Shown: positions 44,710 to 55,047 of the stretch, one piece after another
Layout: every line of letters starts with the position of its first letter
Position numbering within the stretch: position 1 is the first letter of the stretch
Assembly: GCF_009497155.1 (NCBI RefSeq)
Contig: NZ_WINI01000003.1
Location: 248,001-312,000 of the forward strand
Length of the DNA: 64,000 nucleotides
Direction: 5' to 3'
Source of the DNA: Glaciimonas soli
Lineage (GTDB): Bacteria > Pseudomonadota > Gammaproteobacteria > Burkholderiales > Burkholderiaceae_D
Notes under the pieces: generated by a model
What the model saw: the letters and a program-made list of their open reading frames with translations, nothing else
Database searches by the model: none
What the model was told of the DNA's origin: nothing
Made by a program: the position numbers and the translations under genes

Positions 44710-45717
44710 TTAATCCACCTTGAGCGTACCGCGAATAATGGCATTTTTCGCTACGCGCAGTTTCTCAATAGCAGGTCGCTGGCGCAAAATATCACATTCT
44801 GAATACGCCGCATCCAAACCTAAACCCGTCAATGAAACCGCGCCTTCTTTCATCCCAAAATCCATATGAGTCGCGGTTGATCCACCCATAAGCAAGCCCA
44901 CAGCCACGCTGATGGCTGTGTCCGCATGGGTTTGTACATTGTCTAAAATTCGTCCCGGCGCCAGCGAACATTGATTGATGTCGCTGCCAATGGCCTTGGC
45001 TTTGGGCTGCGTGGACAATGCTTTAAAGATGCCACGATTGCTGCCGGAAGCGGCTGCAAAAATTACATCGACACCGTCACCTAACATTGTTTTTGCTTGC
45101 GCTTCCGCACGACTTGGATCATCGAATGGCTGCGTTCCACCTACCCACAAAGGTGCGTGAACCGTAATCGCCGAATTGACCGCCTTTGCGCCCGCAGCAA
45201 ACGCCTCGCCGTTCTTGCGTTTTAACGGACTGTCGATGGGGCCGATCATGCCAACTTTGTTGCTACTGGTCGTCAATGCCGCTTCCATCCCGGCAAGGTA
45301 GCTCGGCTCACTTTCGCGGAAGGTGACACAGGTTAAATTTGGCGGAGAATTGTCGACGCAATGCTGCATGATCACAAAACGTGTTTGTGGCGCTGCGCGT
45401 GCAGCACTTGCTGCCAGTTCTTTAAATTCGTACCCGATCATGACGACAATCTTGGCGCCTTGTTTGACAGCATTGTCTAGTTGCTGCTGACGGCTTGCCT
45501 GGTTAGGCTGGCTTTCAAGTGTGCTTGCTTGCAACTGATACATGGTCGCAGCTTGTTCAACGCCCTTAGTTCCCTGCTGCAAAAATGCGTCATCATTTTG
45601 TGGCACCGGTCGCACGTAAACGATTTTTGCAGGTACGACAGCCTGTGCCGCCGTCATTCCAAATAATACCGACAACAACAAACTGGATAAACAGCGTAAG
45701 CGCGCAATACTAGACAT
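44710..45717 (-). CDS. BMP family (PnrA-like) ABC transporter substrate-binding protein
   Basis: The 335-residue call starts at the second of two adjacent Met codons, behind GGGGAG. It has a signal peptide ending near AQA and the BMP fold with FRESEPSYLAGMEAAL, VGMIGPIDSPL, VIFAAASGSNRG and IGSDINQ. PnrA-like proteins bind nucleosides or related solutes. No permease or ATPase gene is adjacent, so it may feed a transporter elsewhere or act alone. Confidence 0.9.
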   Translation of the reverse strand: MSSIARLRCLSSLLLSVLFGMTAAQAVVPAKIVYVRPVPQNDDAFLQQGTKGVEQAATMYQLQASTLESQPNQASRQQQLDNAVKQGAKIVVMIGYEFKELAASAARAAPQTRFVIMQHCVDNSPPNLTCVTFRESEPSYLAGMEAALTTSSNKVGMIGPIDSPLKRKNGEAFAAGAKAVNSAITVHAPLWVGGTQPFDDPSRAEAQAKTMLGDGVDVIFAAASGSNRGIFKALSTQPKAKAIGSDINQCSLAPGRILDNVQTHADTAISVAVGLLMGGSTATHMDFGMKEGAVSLTGLGLDAAYSECDILRQRPAIEKLRVAKNAIIRGTLKVD

Positions 45718-45856
45718 CATTTCTCCCCGTATATGTTTTTTTATTCGTCGCCTGCATCTTGCAGGCACGCGATTGCACATACTGGGGGAAAGCAATGAAA
45801 TGAGGAGTAGGTGATAACAATACGAGATATAACTTATTGCAGATAAGCAATCAAAA

Positions 45857-45893
45857 GCGCATAAACCAACACTAAAAAATCTGACTTATGCGC
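45857..45893 (-). terminator. Hairpin after the GNAT gene
   Basis: GCGCATAA and TTATGCGC pair across a 21-base loop, followed on the minus strand by TTTTG. It starts 6 bp after the stop of the acetyltransferase at 45899. The wide loop makes it a weak terminator. Confidence 0.5.
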
Positions 45894-45898
45894 CCGAT

Positions 45899-46423
45899 TC
45901 AGGATGTCGTCGAAAATGCCGCGTCGTAACTTACCTCGCCGATCGGTAGTATCGCACCAAACCCTAAGCACAAAAAATACTCAGGCGGCACATCCGCCAA
46001 GGTAAGTCCTGGTTCAGCTTTAAAACCAAATTGCCGATAAAACGCAGGGTCGCCTAGCAACACAATGCCCGCCGCGCCTTGCTCCCGCATACGCGCAATG
46101 CCTTGGTTGATCAGTAATCGACCTATGCCTTGCTTTTGATATTCGGGTAGTACCGCTACCGGACCTAACCCAACCCATCCGCACGACTGCTGATTGATCA
46201 GCACCGGTGAAAAGGCGATATGTCCAACAATGATTTGTCGCTGCTCTGCCACCAGCGACAAAATCAACGTGCCTTGATCACGTAATGCATCAACAATCTT
46301 GTGCTCCGTCGGCAAACTACCTGCGGCATGGTGCGGGTGATGTAAAAACGCTTCGTAATTCAAAGCACGGATCGCGTCACAATCACGCTTTTCTTCAGCG
46401 CGTATGCATGTTTCAGCTGGCAT
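45899..46423 (-). CDS. GNAT family N-acetyltransferase (YhbS-like)
   Basis: The 174-residue protein has GHIAFSPVLI, LGPVAVLPEYQKQGIGRLLI (acetyl-CoA loop Q-K-Q-G-I-G) and GDPAFYRQFGFK, typical of YhbS-type GNAT proteins. The substrate is unknown. It overlaps the xthA end by 11 bp on the same strand, so it is co-transcribed with that gene. Confidence 0.9.
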   Translation of the reverse strand: MPAETCIRAEEKRDCDAIRALNYEAFLHHPHHAAGSLPTEHKIVDALRDQGTLILSLVAEQRQIIVGHIAFSPVLINQQSCGWVGLGPVAVLPEYQKQGIGRLLINQGIARMREQGAAGIVLLGDPAFYRQFGFKAEPGLTLADVPPEYFLCLGFGAILPIGEVSYDAAFSTTS

Positions 46424-47189
46424 AGTCTATCGTCAACGGCGCATGATCAGAAAAGCGCTCCGCTTTATAAATCTCCACGGTATGCGCTTTGCCCGCAATA
46501 CCTGGTGTAGCAACATGGTAATCAATGCGCCATCCGACATTGTTGGCCCAGGCTTGGCCGCGATTGCTCCACCATGTATAGGCCTCGTCGGTTGTCGTTG
46601 GATGAATACCGCGATACACATCAACCCATTGCACTTCATCGAAAAGCTGCGTCATCCAGGCACGCTCTTCAGGCAAAAAGCCTGAATTCTTTTTATTGCC
46701 TTTGAAGTTTTTCAAATCGATTTCCTGATGCGCGATATTCCAATCGCCGCAGACGACAATCTCACGGCCACTGGCTTTGAGTTCTTGCAGATGCGGCATG
46801 AAGGCATCCATAAAACGAAACTTCGCAGTCTGCCTTTCTTCACCGGATGAGCCGGACGGGCAGTACAGCGAGATTACCGTCAAGTCGCCGAAATCACATT
46901 CGACGTAACGTCCTTCGGCATCAAACTCGGCATTGCCAAAACCAATTCGGACCGCATCAGGTGTGCGCTTGCTGTATACCCCGACACCGGAATAGCCCTT
47001 TTTTTCAGCGTACTGAAAATGGCCGACGTAACCTGCTGGCGCCAACATTTCTGGCGACATATCCTCGGCTTGCGCCTTGAGTTCCTGAACGCAAACAAAA
47101 TCGGCATCTTGTTTAGCCATCCATTCAAAAAAACCTTTTTTAGCGGCCGAACGTATGCCATTGAGATTGGCGGAGATGATTTTTGGCAT
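46413..47189 (-). CDS. xthA: Exodeoxyribonuclease III (AP endonuclease) XthA
   Basis: XthA removes abasic sites and 3' blocks in base-excision repair. The 258-residue call starts at MPKIISANLNGIRSA and has CVQELKAQ, GYSGVGVYSK, VVCGDWNIAHQEIDL, VDVYRGIHPTTTDEAYTWWS, IDYHVATPG and a C-terminal SDHAPLTIDY. A start three codons upstream is possible. It is divergent from pyrE, a frequent arrangement in betaproteobacteria. Confidence 0.95.
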   Translation of the reverse strand: MPKIISANLNGIRSAAKKGFFEWMAKQDADFVCVQELKAQAEDMSPEMLAPAGYVGHFQYAEKKGYSGVGVYSKRTPDAVRIGFGNAEFDAEGRYVECDFGDLTVISLYCPSGSSGEERQTAKFRFMDAFMPHLQELKASGREIVVCGDWNIAHQEIDLKNFKGNKKNSGFLPEERAWMTQLFDEVQWVDVYRGIHPTTTDEAYTWWSNRGQAWANNVGWRIDYHVATPGIAGKAHTVEIYKAERFSDHAPLTIDYAS

Positions 47190-47431
47190 GGTGAGCAATG
47201 TAAAAAGTTATGCAGCGCATTAGGATAACCGATCTCGCAAGACTCGCATAAGTAAGTCCAAAATCCATGGCATGCAGTTTGCAATTATAGAAGCCCGACA
47301 TGAATAACATTTAAAATGACGGTTTTGCGTCGTTTTATAGACTGCATTTGCGCAAAGAAGCGACAAATTTTGTCACCTTGTTGTCACTTTTTGCTCTCTT
47401 AGTCCACATTTTCATTGTCAGGAAAACTATT

Positions 47432-48097
47432 TTGAATAATTTACGCCAACAATTTATTGAGTTCTCGGTCGCTGCCGGAGTATTGAAATTTGGTGAATTT
47501 GTCACCAAGGCTGGCCGTACTTCGCCGTATTTTTTTAATGCAGGCTTGTTTAATGAAGGCGCGACACTGGCAAAAGTGACGCAGTTTTATGCCCGTACGC
47601 TGTTAGATTCCGGCGTTGAGTTCGACATGCTGTTTGGTCCGGCTTACAAAGGTATTGTATTAGCTGCCGGCACTGCGATGGCGATGTCTGCAGAAGGCCG
47701 TAACGTACCGTTTGCCTATAACCGTAAAGAAGCCAAAGATCACGGCGAAGGTGGCACCATTGTCGGCGCCAAGCTGCAAGGCAAGGTCGTGATTATTGAT
47801 GATGTGATTTCCGCTGGCACGTCTGTGCGCGAATCGGTCACCATGATACGCGCTGCCGGCGCTACTCCTTGTGCCGTTTTGATCGCACTCGATCGGATGG
47901 AGCGCTCAGGCAAGGATGATGCACTGTCAGCGAATTCGGCAGTACAAGAAGTGGCACGCGAATTTGGTATTCCGGTGATTTCCATTGGTAATCTGGATGA
48001 CTTGTTGCAGTTTATTACAGCTGATAAATCCAACCCTGAACTGGCACAATACAAAGATGCAGTGACGGCATATAGAACGCGCTACGGCGTAATGTAA
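47432..48097 (+). CDS. pyrE: Orotate phosphoribosyltransferase
   Basis: PyrE makes orotidine-5'-phosphate in pyrimidine synthesis. Family blocks are RQQFIEFSVAAGVLKFGEF, AGRTSPYFFNAGLF, GPAYKGI, NRKEAKDHGEGG and the PRPP motif VVIIDDVISAGTS. The chosen start is TTG at 47432 with AGGAA seven bases upstream; this fits the family N-terminus (221 residues). A longer in-frame ATG at 47348 would add an unlikely hydrophobic leader. Confidence 0.94.
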   Translation: MNNLRQQFIEFSVAAGVLKFGEFVTKAGRTSPYFFNAGLFNEGATLAKVTQFYARTLLDSGVEFDMLFGPAYKGIVLAAGTAMAMSAEGRNVPFAYNRKEAKDHGEGGTIVGAKLQGKVVIIDDVISAGTSVRESVTMIRAAGATPCAVLIALDRMERSGKDDALSANSAVQEVAREFGIPVISIGNLDDLLQFITADKSNPELAQYKDAVTAYRTRYGVM

Positions 48098-48123
48098 TAT
48101 TTATAAAGAGAGGGATAGAAGGG

Positions 48124-48801
48124 ATGAGGTTAGCCAACAGATCAGCTAAGCGCATAAATTTCAAGCTTACTTGCTTAGTGTTTATGCTGCCGCTCACTCT
48201 CTTAACCGCCCCTTTATCCCAGGCGCAAATTTACTCATGCAAAGATGCCGGCGGACGCACTATCAGCTCGGACCGGCCGATGCCCGAATGTGACCACAGC
48301 GATGTGCAATTGCTAAGCAAGAGCGGCATCGTTAAAGGCGACATTCCCGCCCCGCTCAATGCCGAGCAAAAACGCCAAAAGCAAATACAAGATGCAAAGC
48401 GCCAGGCCGCAGCCGACGCAATAGAGCAGCAACGTCAACAAGATAGGGCACTGTTAGCGCGCTATCACAACGAAGACGATATCGCTATATCTCGTCGTTA
48501 TTACCTCGCTTTATCGCAGGACTACATTACTCGCGACAAAGGATTGATTGAAGATGCGAAAAAACAGCTAGAGTCTGATCGTCTTGAATCGGAGTTTTAT
48601 AAGAAGAAAAAAGTATTGCCGGCGGCATTACGCAACAGCATTGACGAGGCCAATCGCGCCATCGCCAATGCTAAAAGCAGCATTGCCGACCATCAGGCTG
48701 ACGCGGTTAAGATCAATCTGAAATTTGACGATATGTTGAAGCGTTATCGTGAATTGACGCAAGGGCAGGGTGGAATGGAGACTGTTGCTGCCAGTCGTTG
48801 A
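48124..48801 (+). CDS. Secreted DUF4124-domain protein
   Basis: The 225-residue protein has a signal peptide (about 1-35) and an N-terminal DUF4124 module IYSCKDAGGRTISSDRPMPEC. A long Gln/Lys/Arg-rich helical region follows, probably coiled coil. The function of this family is unknown; proteins of this type are common in betaproteobacteria. It begins 26 bp after pyrE and may be co-transcribed. A small palindrome (CTCAACTGA/TCAGCTGAG) follows. Confidence 0.82.
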   Translation: MRLANRSAKRINFKLTCLVFMLPLTLLTAPLSQAQIYSCKDAGGRTISSDRPMPECDHSDVQLLSKSGIVKGDIPAPLNAEQKRQKQIQDAKRQAAADAIEQQRQQDRALLARYHNEDDIAISRRYYLALSQDYITRDKGLIEDAKKQLESDRLESEFYKKKKVLPAALRNSIDEANRAIANAKSSIADHQADAVKINLKFDDMLKRYRELTQGQGGMETVAASR

Positions 48802-48850
48802 GTCCTCAGCAGGGCGCTCAACTGAAGGTCAGCTGAGCACCAGAACGCAT

Positions 48851-49036
48851 CTAAACACCATCCTTCTCAACCGCCTTTGCATTAGCAATCAAAAACCCCA
48901 TCATGATGATATCCATCGGTGTGGTAGTCACTTTGTGGCCAGGATGATTATCCGTGTTGATGTTATCGCTTTTGATAACGGTTGCCATATTTTTGGCGTA
49001 GATCTTCGCAACTTGCAGTAGCTGCTCTTGCATCAT
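48851..49036 (-). CDS. Small protein of unknown function downstream of an S24 regulator
   Basis: A 61-residue frame starts at MMQEQLLQ behind AAGGAACAGGA, a good ribosome site. The sequence is mildly amphipathic with a Met-rich stretch (PMDIIMMGFLI) and no signal peptide. It lies 126 bp downstream of the S24/CI-like regulator on the same strand. No family is recognised. Coding is supported by the ribosome site and the clean frame, but not proven. Confidence 0.5.
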   Translation of the reverse strand: MMQEQLLQVAKIYAKNMATVIKSDNINTDNHPGHKVTTTPMDIIMMGFLIANAKAVEKDGV

Positions 49037-49162
49037 TCCTGTTCCTTGCGGTTTGCCAACAGGCATACCAATGCAAAGCTATATTTCACAGCAATAGATT
49101 TGCTACTTTTCTTAAGAAGATTTTTGCAAAATTATTTAATTGCCTACAAAACACTAGCAAAC

Positions 49163-49912
49163 TCAGACTTTCTTCCCGCTCCACACCCAAACGATGCGCC
49201 CTAATATCTCGAGCTGTTCATGATCATTGCTATCGACCACGTCATCTGGCCCGAATAAGGGGTTGTCCGATTTCACCACCAACGCGCCATCCTGCAAGCG
49301 CCGGTGTACGCGCTTAATAAACGTCGTGTTATTGCGGGAGATGACATACACCGCATCGTGCGCGATTTCGCGGATGCCGCGATCTATCATTAAGACATCG
49401 CCGTCATGCCATGTTGGCGACATGGCGTTACCGCTGGCCGGCAACAAAGCCAGGTTATCGATATCGGTGATCGTCGGCAGATGTGCCCTTAGCCACGAAC
49501 GGCTGAGGCGTACCGCATGCATGTTTTGATGGTGCTCCGATTCTGGCCGCGTTGTACCGCCAGCGATCAAGCCAGCGGCGCTACGGATCAGCACACTGGC
49601 TTCGTCAAATTCGCTAATGTCGTTATATTCCGCCACTTTCTGCAACAGCCGATTCGGCAATTGCGCGATATGTGCCGCGGCACCCCTTGTCTCCAATGCA
49701 AGACGTGGACTGATATCTTCCAGATTGCAGGAAAATCCTCGCGCATAAATCAATGCCGCTTCCAAACTGATGGGACGCAAGGCGTTGATATGCTGATAAA
49801 TAATGGATTGACCGCCTTTGAGGCTGTAGTTGCGGGCAAATGCTGCGCGATTGATTCCTGCGAATCGATCCTTTAGCTTTGCGGCTTCTTCTTCTGTTGT
49901 CCAAATCTTCAT
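49163..49912 (-). CDS. CI/LexA-like repressor with S24 peptidase domain
   Basis: The 249-residue protein has an N-terminal helix-turn-helix-like DNA-binding region (AAFARNYSLKGGQSIIYQHINALRPISLEAALIYARGF, split here as about residues 23-60) and a C-terminal S24 domain with catalytic S165 (NAMSP) and K200 (FIKR). Ala-Gly near residues 117-118 could be the self-cleavage site. Such proteins repress genes until activated RecA triggers autocleavage. Palindromes with ATAGC half-sites lie just upstream. No prophage genes are adjacent. Confidence 0.85.
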   Translation of the reverse strand: MKIWTTEEEAAKLKDRFAGINRAAFARNYSLKGGQSIIYQHINALRPISLEAALIYARGFSCNLEDISPRLALETRGAAAHIAQLPNRLLQKVAEYNDISEFDEASVLIRSAAGLIAGGTTRPESEHHQNMHAVRLSRSWLRAHLPTITDIDNLALLPASGNAMSPTWHDGDVLMIDRGIREIAHDAVYVISRNNTTFIKRVHRRLQDGALVVKSDNPLFGPDDVVDSNDHEQLEILGRIVWVWSGKKV

Positions 49913-49976
49913 ATAGCGATGCTATTAAAGTTTAAGGATAGCTTGGCTTGCTTCATGGCTACATATTAGCTATGTA
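49913..49976. promoter_or_regulatory. Dyads upstream of the S24 repressor, candidate autoregulatory operators
   Basis: ATAGC-GAT-GCTAT (49913-49925) abuts the start codon. ATAGC-TTG-GCTTG (49938-49950) is a related imperfect site, and TACATA-TTAGC-TATGTA (49960-49976) is a perfect outer dyad. Clustered sites of this type upstream of a repressor gene suggest autorepression. Confidence 0.45.
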
Positions 49977-50031
49977 TTTGCCATTGATTTGCTGTATTTC
50001 AACAAGAATAAGAAATGTGATCACAAAAAAA

Positions 50032-50063
50032 ATGCTTCAACCAACCGGTTGAAGCATTTTTTG
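50032..50063. terminator. Bidirectional intrinsic terminator after gatB
   Basis: ATGCTTCAACC and GGTTGAAGCAT form a perfect 11-bp stem with a 4-base loop, and both strands carry a T-run. It starts 30 bp after the gatB stop. Confidence 0.9.
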
Positions 50064-50092
50064 CGCAATAAGGTTTGGTAATAGGCGGGGTT

Positions 50093-51553
50093 TTAAGCCG
50101 TCAATTTCTGCTTCAATAATGCCGTCAGTTGCGCCGGATTCGCTTTACCTTTCGATGCTTTCATCGCTTGACCGATCAAGGCATTGATCGCCGCTTCTTT
50201 GCCAGCACGGAATTCTTCCACCGATTTGGCGTTGGCTGCCATCACGTCATCGACGATTTTTTCCAATGCACCGCTGTCCGAAATCTGACGCAAGCCTTTG
50301 CTGTCGATGATCTCGTCGGCCAAGGTATCTTGCGACGCCTTAGCTTCCCACATCGCTGCAAAGACTTCCTTGGCGATCTTGTTGGAAATCGTACCATCGG
50401 TAATCCGCTGCAACAGCAAGGCGAACTGCGTTGCGCTCACAGGCGATGCGCTGATATCGACGCTTTCGCGGTTAAGCGTAGATGAGATATCGCCCATCAA
50501 CCAGTTTGCAGCCGGTTTGGCTTGCTCTTTACCGGCCTTGCTCACAATCGCTTCAAAATATGCCGCCATCGCCTTCGATTGCGTCAACACTGCGGCGTCG
50601 TATTCAGACAAAGCATACTCACGAACAAAGCGTTCGCGCATCGCGGCTGGCAATTCTGGCATGGTTGCACGGACGCGCTCAACCCACTCCCGGGAAATCG
50701 CCAAAGGTGGTAAATCCGGATCCGGGAAGTAACGATAGTCCTGCGAATCTTCCTTACTACGCATGGAACGCGTTTCTTTTTTATCGGGATCGTACAAACG
50801 TGTTTCCTGACGCACCACGCCACCATCTTCTATGGTTTCGATTTGGTTCTGCACTTCGTAATTAATCGCGTCTTCCAGGAAGCGGAACGAGTTCAGATTT
50901 TTAATTTCGCGGCGTGTGCCATATTCTTTTTGACCGACCGGGCGCACCGATACGTTGGCATCGCAGCGGAAAGAACCTTCCTGCATATTGCCGTCAGAAA
51001 TACCCAACCACATCACCAGCGAATGCAAAGCTTTGGCATAAGCTACCGCTTCAACAGCACTGCGCATATCCGGCTCAGTAACGATTTCCAACAATGGCGT
51101 GCCAGCGCGGTTGAGATCAATGCCGGTCATACCCTGATAATCTTCATGCAGTGACTTACCGGCATCTTCTTCCAGATGAGCGCGCGTTAATTGCACCGAC
51201 CGCACTTCGCTCTTGCCGTCTTTTTCCATCACGAACGACACTTTGCCCCCTTGTACCACCGGAATTTCAAACTGGCTGATTTGATAGCCTTTCGGCAGAT
51301 CCGGATAGAAATAATTTTTACGCGCAAACACCGATAGCGGCGCAATCACCGCATCCACGGCAAGGCCAAATTGAATTGCCTTTTCCACTGCACCACGGTT
51401 CAACACCGGCAACACGCCGGGTAATGCCAGATCTACCGGACTAGCTTGTGTGTTGGGCTCGGCACCAAATTGCGTGGACGAGCCGCTGAAAATTTTTGAA
51501 ACGGTCGAAAGCTGTGTATGCGTTTCCAGACCAATGACGACTTCCCATTGCAT
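50093..51553 (-). CDS. gatB: Asp-tRNA(Asn)/Glu-tRNA(Gln) amidotransferase subunit GatB
   Basis: GatB binds misacylated Glu-tRNA(Gln) or Asp-tRNA(Asn), activates the acyl group with ATP and transfers ammonia from GatA. The 486-residue call starts at [15 protein letters not shown] behind AAAGGAAAAAAATC. Further blocks are [61 protein letters not shown] and the C-terminal YqeY-like helical domain. It is the last gene of gatCAB. Confidence 0.97.
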   Translation of the reverse strand: MQWEVVIGLETHTQLSTVSKIFSGSSTQFGAEPNTQASPVDLALPGVLPVLNRGAVEKAIQFGLAVDAVIAPLSVFARKNYFYPDLPKGYQISQFEIPVVQGGKVSFVMEKDGKSEVRSVQLTRAHLEEDAGKSLHEDYQGMTGIDLNRAGTPLLEIVTEPDMRSAVEAVAYAKALHSLVMWLGISDGNMQEGSFRCDANVSVRPVGQKEYGTRREIKNLNSFRFLEDAINYEVQNQIETIEDGGVVRQETRLYDPDKKETRSMRSKEDSQDYRYFPDPDLPPLAISREWVERVRATMPELPAAMRERFVREYALSEYDAAVLTQSKAMAAYFEAIVSKAGKEQAKPAANWLMGDISSTLNRESVDISASPVSATQFALLLQRITDGTISNKIAKEVFAAMWEAKASQDTLADEIIDSKGLRQISDSGALEKIVDDVMAANAKSVEEFRAGKEAAINALIGQAMKASKGKANPAQLTALLKQKLTA

Positions 51554-51582
51554 GATTTTTTTCCTTTGATTACTGAAGCAAT

Positions 51583-53061
51583 TTATTGCGGCGCATTCTC
51601 TGGTGACTGCAAATGCCAATCCGTCACTTGCTGATACTGATGCGCGACGTTGAGCAATTTTGCTTCATCAAAATAACTGCCGATAATTTGCAATCCAACC
51701 GGACGTTTTGCGTTCTTTTCACCCTGACCGAAACCGCATGGTATCGACATGCCCGGCAATCCAGCCAGACTGCTCGACAAGGTGTAGATATCAGCCAGAT
51801 AGTTCGCCACCGGATCATTCGCTTTCGCGCCCAAATCCCAGGCCACTGTCGGTGCAACCGGACCCATGATGACGTCGCAAATACGATCCGGCCCAGTCAA
51901 CGCCCGTTGAAAATCTTCGGCAATCAGACGACGAATTTTTTGTGCCTGTAAATAGTAAGCGTCGTAATAACCGTGCGACAACACATAAGCACCGACCAGG
52001 ATACGGCGCTTAACTTCTTCGCCAAAACCTTCCGCGCGCGACTTTTGATACATGTCTGCGAGGTCTTTGTAATTGGCAGCGCGATGACCATAACGCACGC
52101 CATCGAAACGGCTCAAATTGGATGATGCTTCGGCTGGCGCAATCACGTAATACACCGGAATCGACAGCTCAGTTTTTGGCAATGAAATATCGACCAAGGT
52201 CGCGCCCAGCTTTTCATATTCAGCCAATGCTGCGCGAATCGCCTGTTCTACATCTGATGCCAATCCCACGCCAAAATATTCCTTAGGAATACCGATGCGC
52301 AAACCCTTCAAATCTTTATTCAGATCACGCGCGAAATCTTCTTTTGGACACTCCAGACTCGTTGAGTCGCGCGGATCAAAACCGGTCATCGCATTGAGCA
52401 ATAACGCACAATCTTCTGCCGTTTGCGCGATCGGGCCAGCTTGGTCCAACGATGAGGCAAAAGCGATCATGCCGAAACGCGATGCACTACCATACGTTGG
52501 TTTGATGCCGGTCACACCGCAAAACGATGCTGGCTGACGAATCGAACCGCCAGTATCGGTGGCTGTCGCAGCCGGTGTCAACCGTGCCGCAATTGCTGCG
52601 GCAGAACCACCGGAAGAGCCACCAGGAATCGCGGTTTTATCCCAAGGATTTTTGACGGCGCCAAACGCTGAATTTTCGTTAGAGGAACCCATTGCAAATT
52701 CGTCGCAATTGAGTTTTCCCAAAGTCACCATGCCAGCGTTGTTGAAGTGATCCACCACGGTCGCATCAAACGGGCTGACATAGTTAGCCAACATTTTAGA
52801 ACCTGCTGTTGAACGCCATCCGCGTGTGACAAAAATGTCTTTATGCGCAATCGGAATGCCGGTCAATACAGTCGTGTTGTTTTGCGCCAGCCGTTGATCG
52901 GCAGCGCGCGCTTGTTGCAGTGTCAAATCCTGATCGACATGCAAAAACGCGTTCAGATCACTTTGCGCAATCCGTGCCAAATACAGCGTTGCCAATTCTG
53001 TCGCCGAAATTTTCTTTTCGTGCAACAGCGTCGATAATTGTTTAAGAGTTTTGGTATGCAT
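51583..53061 (-). CDS. gatA: Asp-tRNA(Asn)/Glu-tRNA(Gln) amidotransferase subunit GatA
   Basis: GatA is the amidase that releases ammonia from glutamine for GatB. The 492 residues show the amidase signature: catalytic Lys in AHKDIF, cis-Ser and Ser in [16 protein letters not shown] with [12 protein letters not shown]. The order gatC-gatA-gatB is typical. It is separated from gatC by 97 bp and from gatB by 29 bp. Confidence 0.97.
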   Translation of the reverse strand: MHTKTLKQLSTLLHEKKISATELATLYLARIAQSDLNAFLHVDQDLTLQQARAADQRLAQNNTTVLTGIPIAHKDIFVTRGWRSTAGSKMLANYVSPFDATVVDHFNNAGMVTLGKLNCDEFAMGSSNENSAFGAVKNPWDKTAIPGGSSGGSAAAIAARLTPAATATDTGGSIRQPASFCGVTGIKPTYGSASRFGMIAFASSLDQAGPIAQTAEDCALLLNAMTGFDPRDSTSLECPKEDFARDLNKDLKGLRIGIPKEYFGVGLASDVEQAIRAALAEYEKLGATLVDISLPKTELSIPVYYVIAPAEASSNLSRFDGVRYGHRAANYKDLADMYQKSRAEGFGEEVKRRILVGAYVLSHGYYDAYYLQAQKIRRLIAEDFQRALTGPDRICDVIMGPVAPTVAWDLGAKANDPVANYLADIYTLSSSLAGLPGMSIPCGFGQGEKNAKRPVGLQIIGSYFDEAKLLNVAHQYQQVTDWHLQSPENAPQ

Positions 53062-53158
53062 AAGGGTGCAATCTACTGAAATTATTTTTCAAAATATTAC
53101 GCGGCTTTCCTCTCGCTCACGTTTGCAGGAAAGTGGCCGGAAGAAGGAAGCGAATCAG

Positions 53159-53461
53159 TTATTCAATCACTTTAGGGACCAAATACAACCCATCCTCTGT
53201 CGCCGGTGCAACTTTTTGATATTCATCACGATGATTGGTTTCGGTCACCACATCGTCGCGCAAACGCAGCGACAATTCAGTTTGCAGGGCGGCAATCGGG
53301 TGGCTCAAAGGCTCCACGCCAGTCGTATCAACGGCGCGCATCTGTTCCACCAAGGAAAAAATACCGTTGAGTTTGTCTAAAGTCGATGCCGCCTGATCTT
53401 CAGTGAGTTCCAGGCGCGCCAGATTGGCAATGCGTTTAACGTCGGAAAGAGCTAATGACAT
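53159..53461 (-). CDS. gatC: Asp-tRNA(Asn)/Glu-tRNA(Gln) amidotransferase subunit GatC
   Basis: GatC is a small scaffold for GatA and GatB. The 100-residue protein has the family pattern [42 protein letters not shown] and a C-terminal VPKVIE. It is the first gene of the gatCAB operon and is divergent from mreB across 307 bp. Confidence 0.96.
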   Translation of the reverse strand: MSLALSDVKRIANLARLELTEDQAASTLDKLNGIFSLVEQMRAVDTTGVEPLSHPIAALQTELSLRLRDDVVTETNHRDEYQKVAPATEDGLYLVPKVIE

Positions 53462-54812
<1,351 letters not shown>

Positions 54813-54889
54813 TCGGATAAGCCGGAATAAATTCACTATTTATGATGTATGCCACTTACTGCGGAACATCTGAAGTGAGTGGTTGTCTG

Positions 54890-54937
54890 AATGGCTGAGA
54901 TACAGAAGATGTCGGGTTTTTTCTGTTCTCAGCCATT
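54890..54937 (+). terminator. Strong hairpin between mreB and mreC
   Basis: AATGGCTGAGA and TCTCAGCCATT pair exactly over 11 bp, and ACAGAA/TTCTGT extend the stem to 17 bp with one bulged T. There is no T-run after it. It may attenuate transcription or protect the 3' end of mreB mRNA, giving more MreB than MreC. Confidence 0.6.
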
Positions 54938-55047
54938 AGCTCATATATAAGTAAGTGAATGATATTCGTAAGCCATCATTTTTATAACGCGCATTTCCCA
55001 AAATTTAGTTCCCCTTCGCTAGTCACTGCAAAAGCCGTTCGCCACCG

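Noticed and set aside
47348-47431. Extended pyrE start with a hydrophobic leader
   Set aside because: PyrE is cytoplasmic and the family N-terminus aligns from the TTG at 47432, which has a ribosome site.
49163-49912. Prophage boundary at the CI-like repressor
   Set aside because: Flanking genes (DUF4124 protein, pyrE, gatCAB) are chromosomal; no integrase, att repeat or phage gene is visible.
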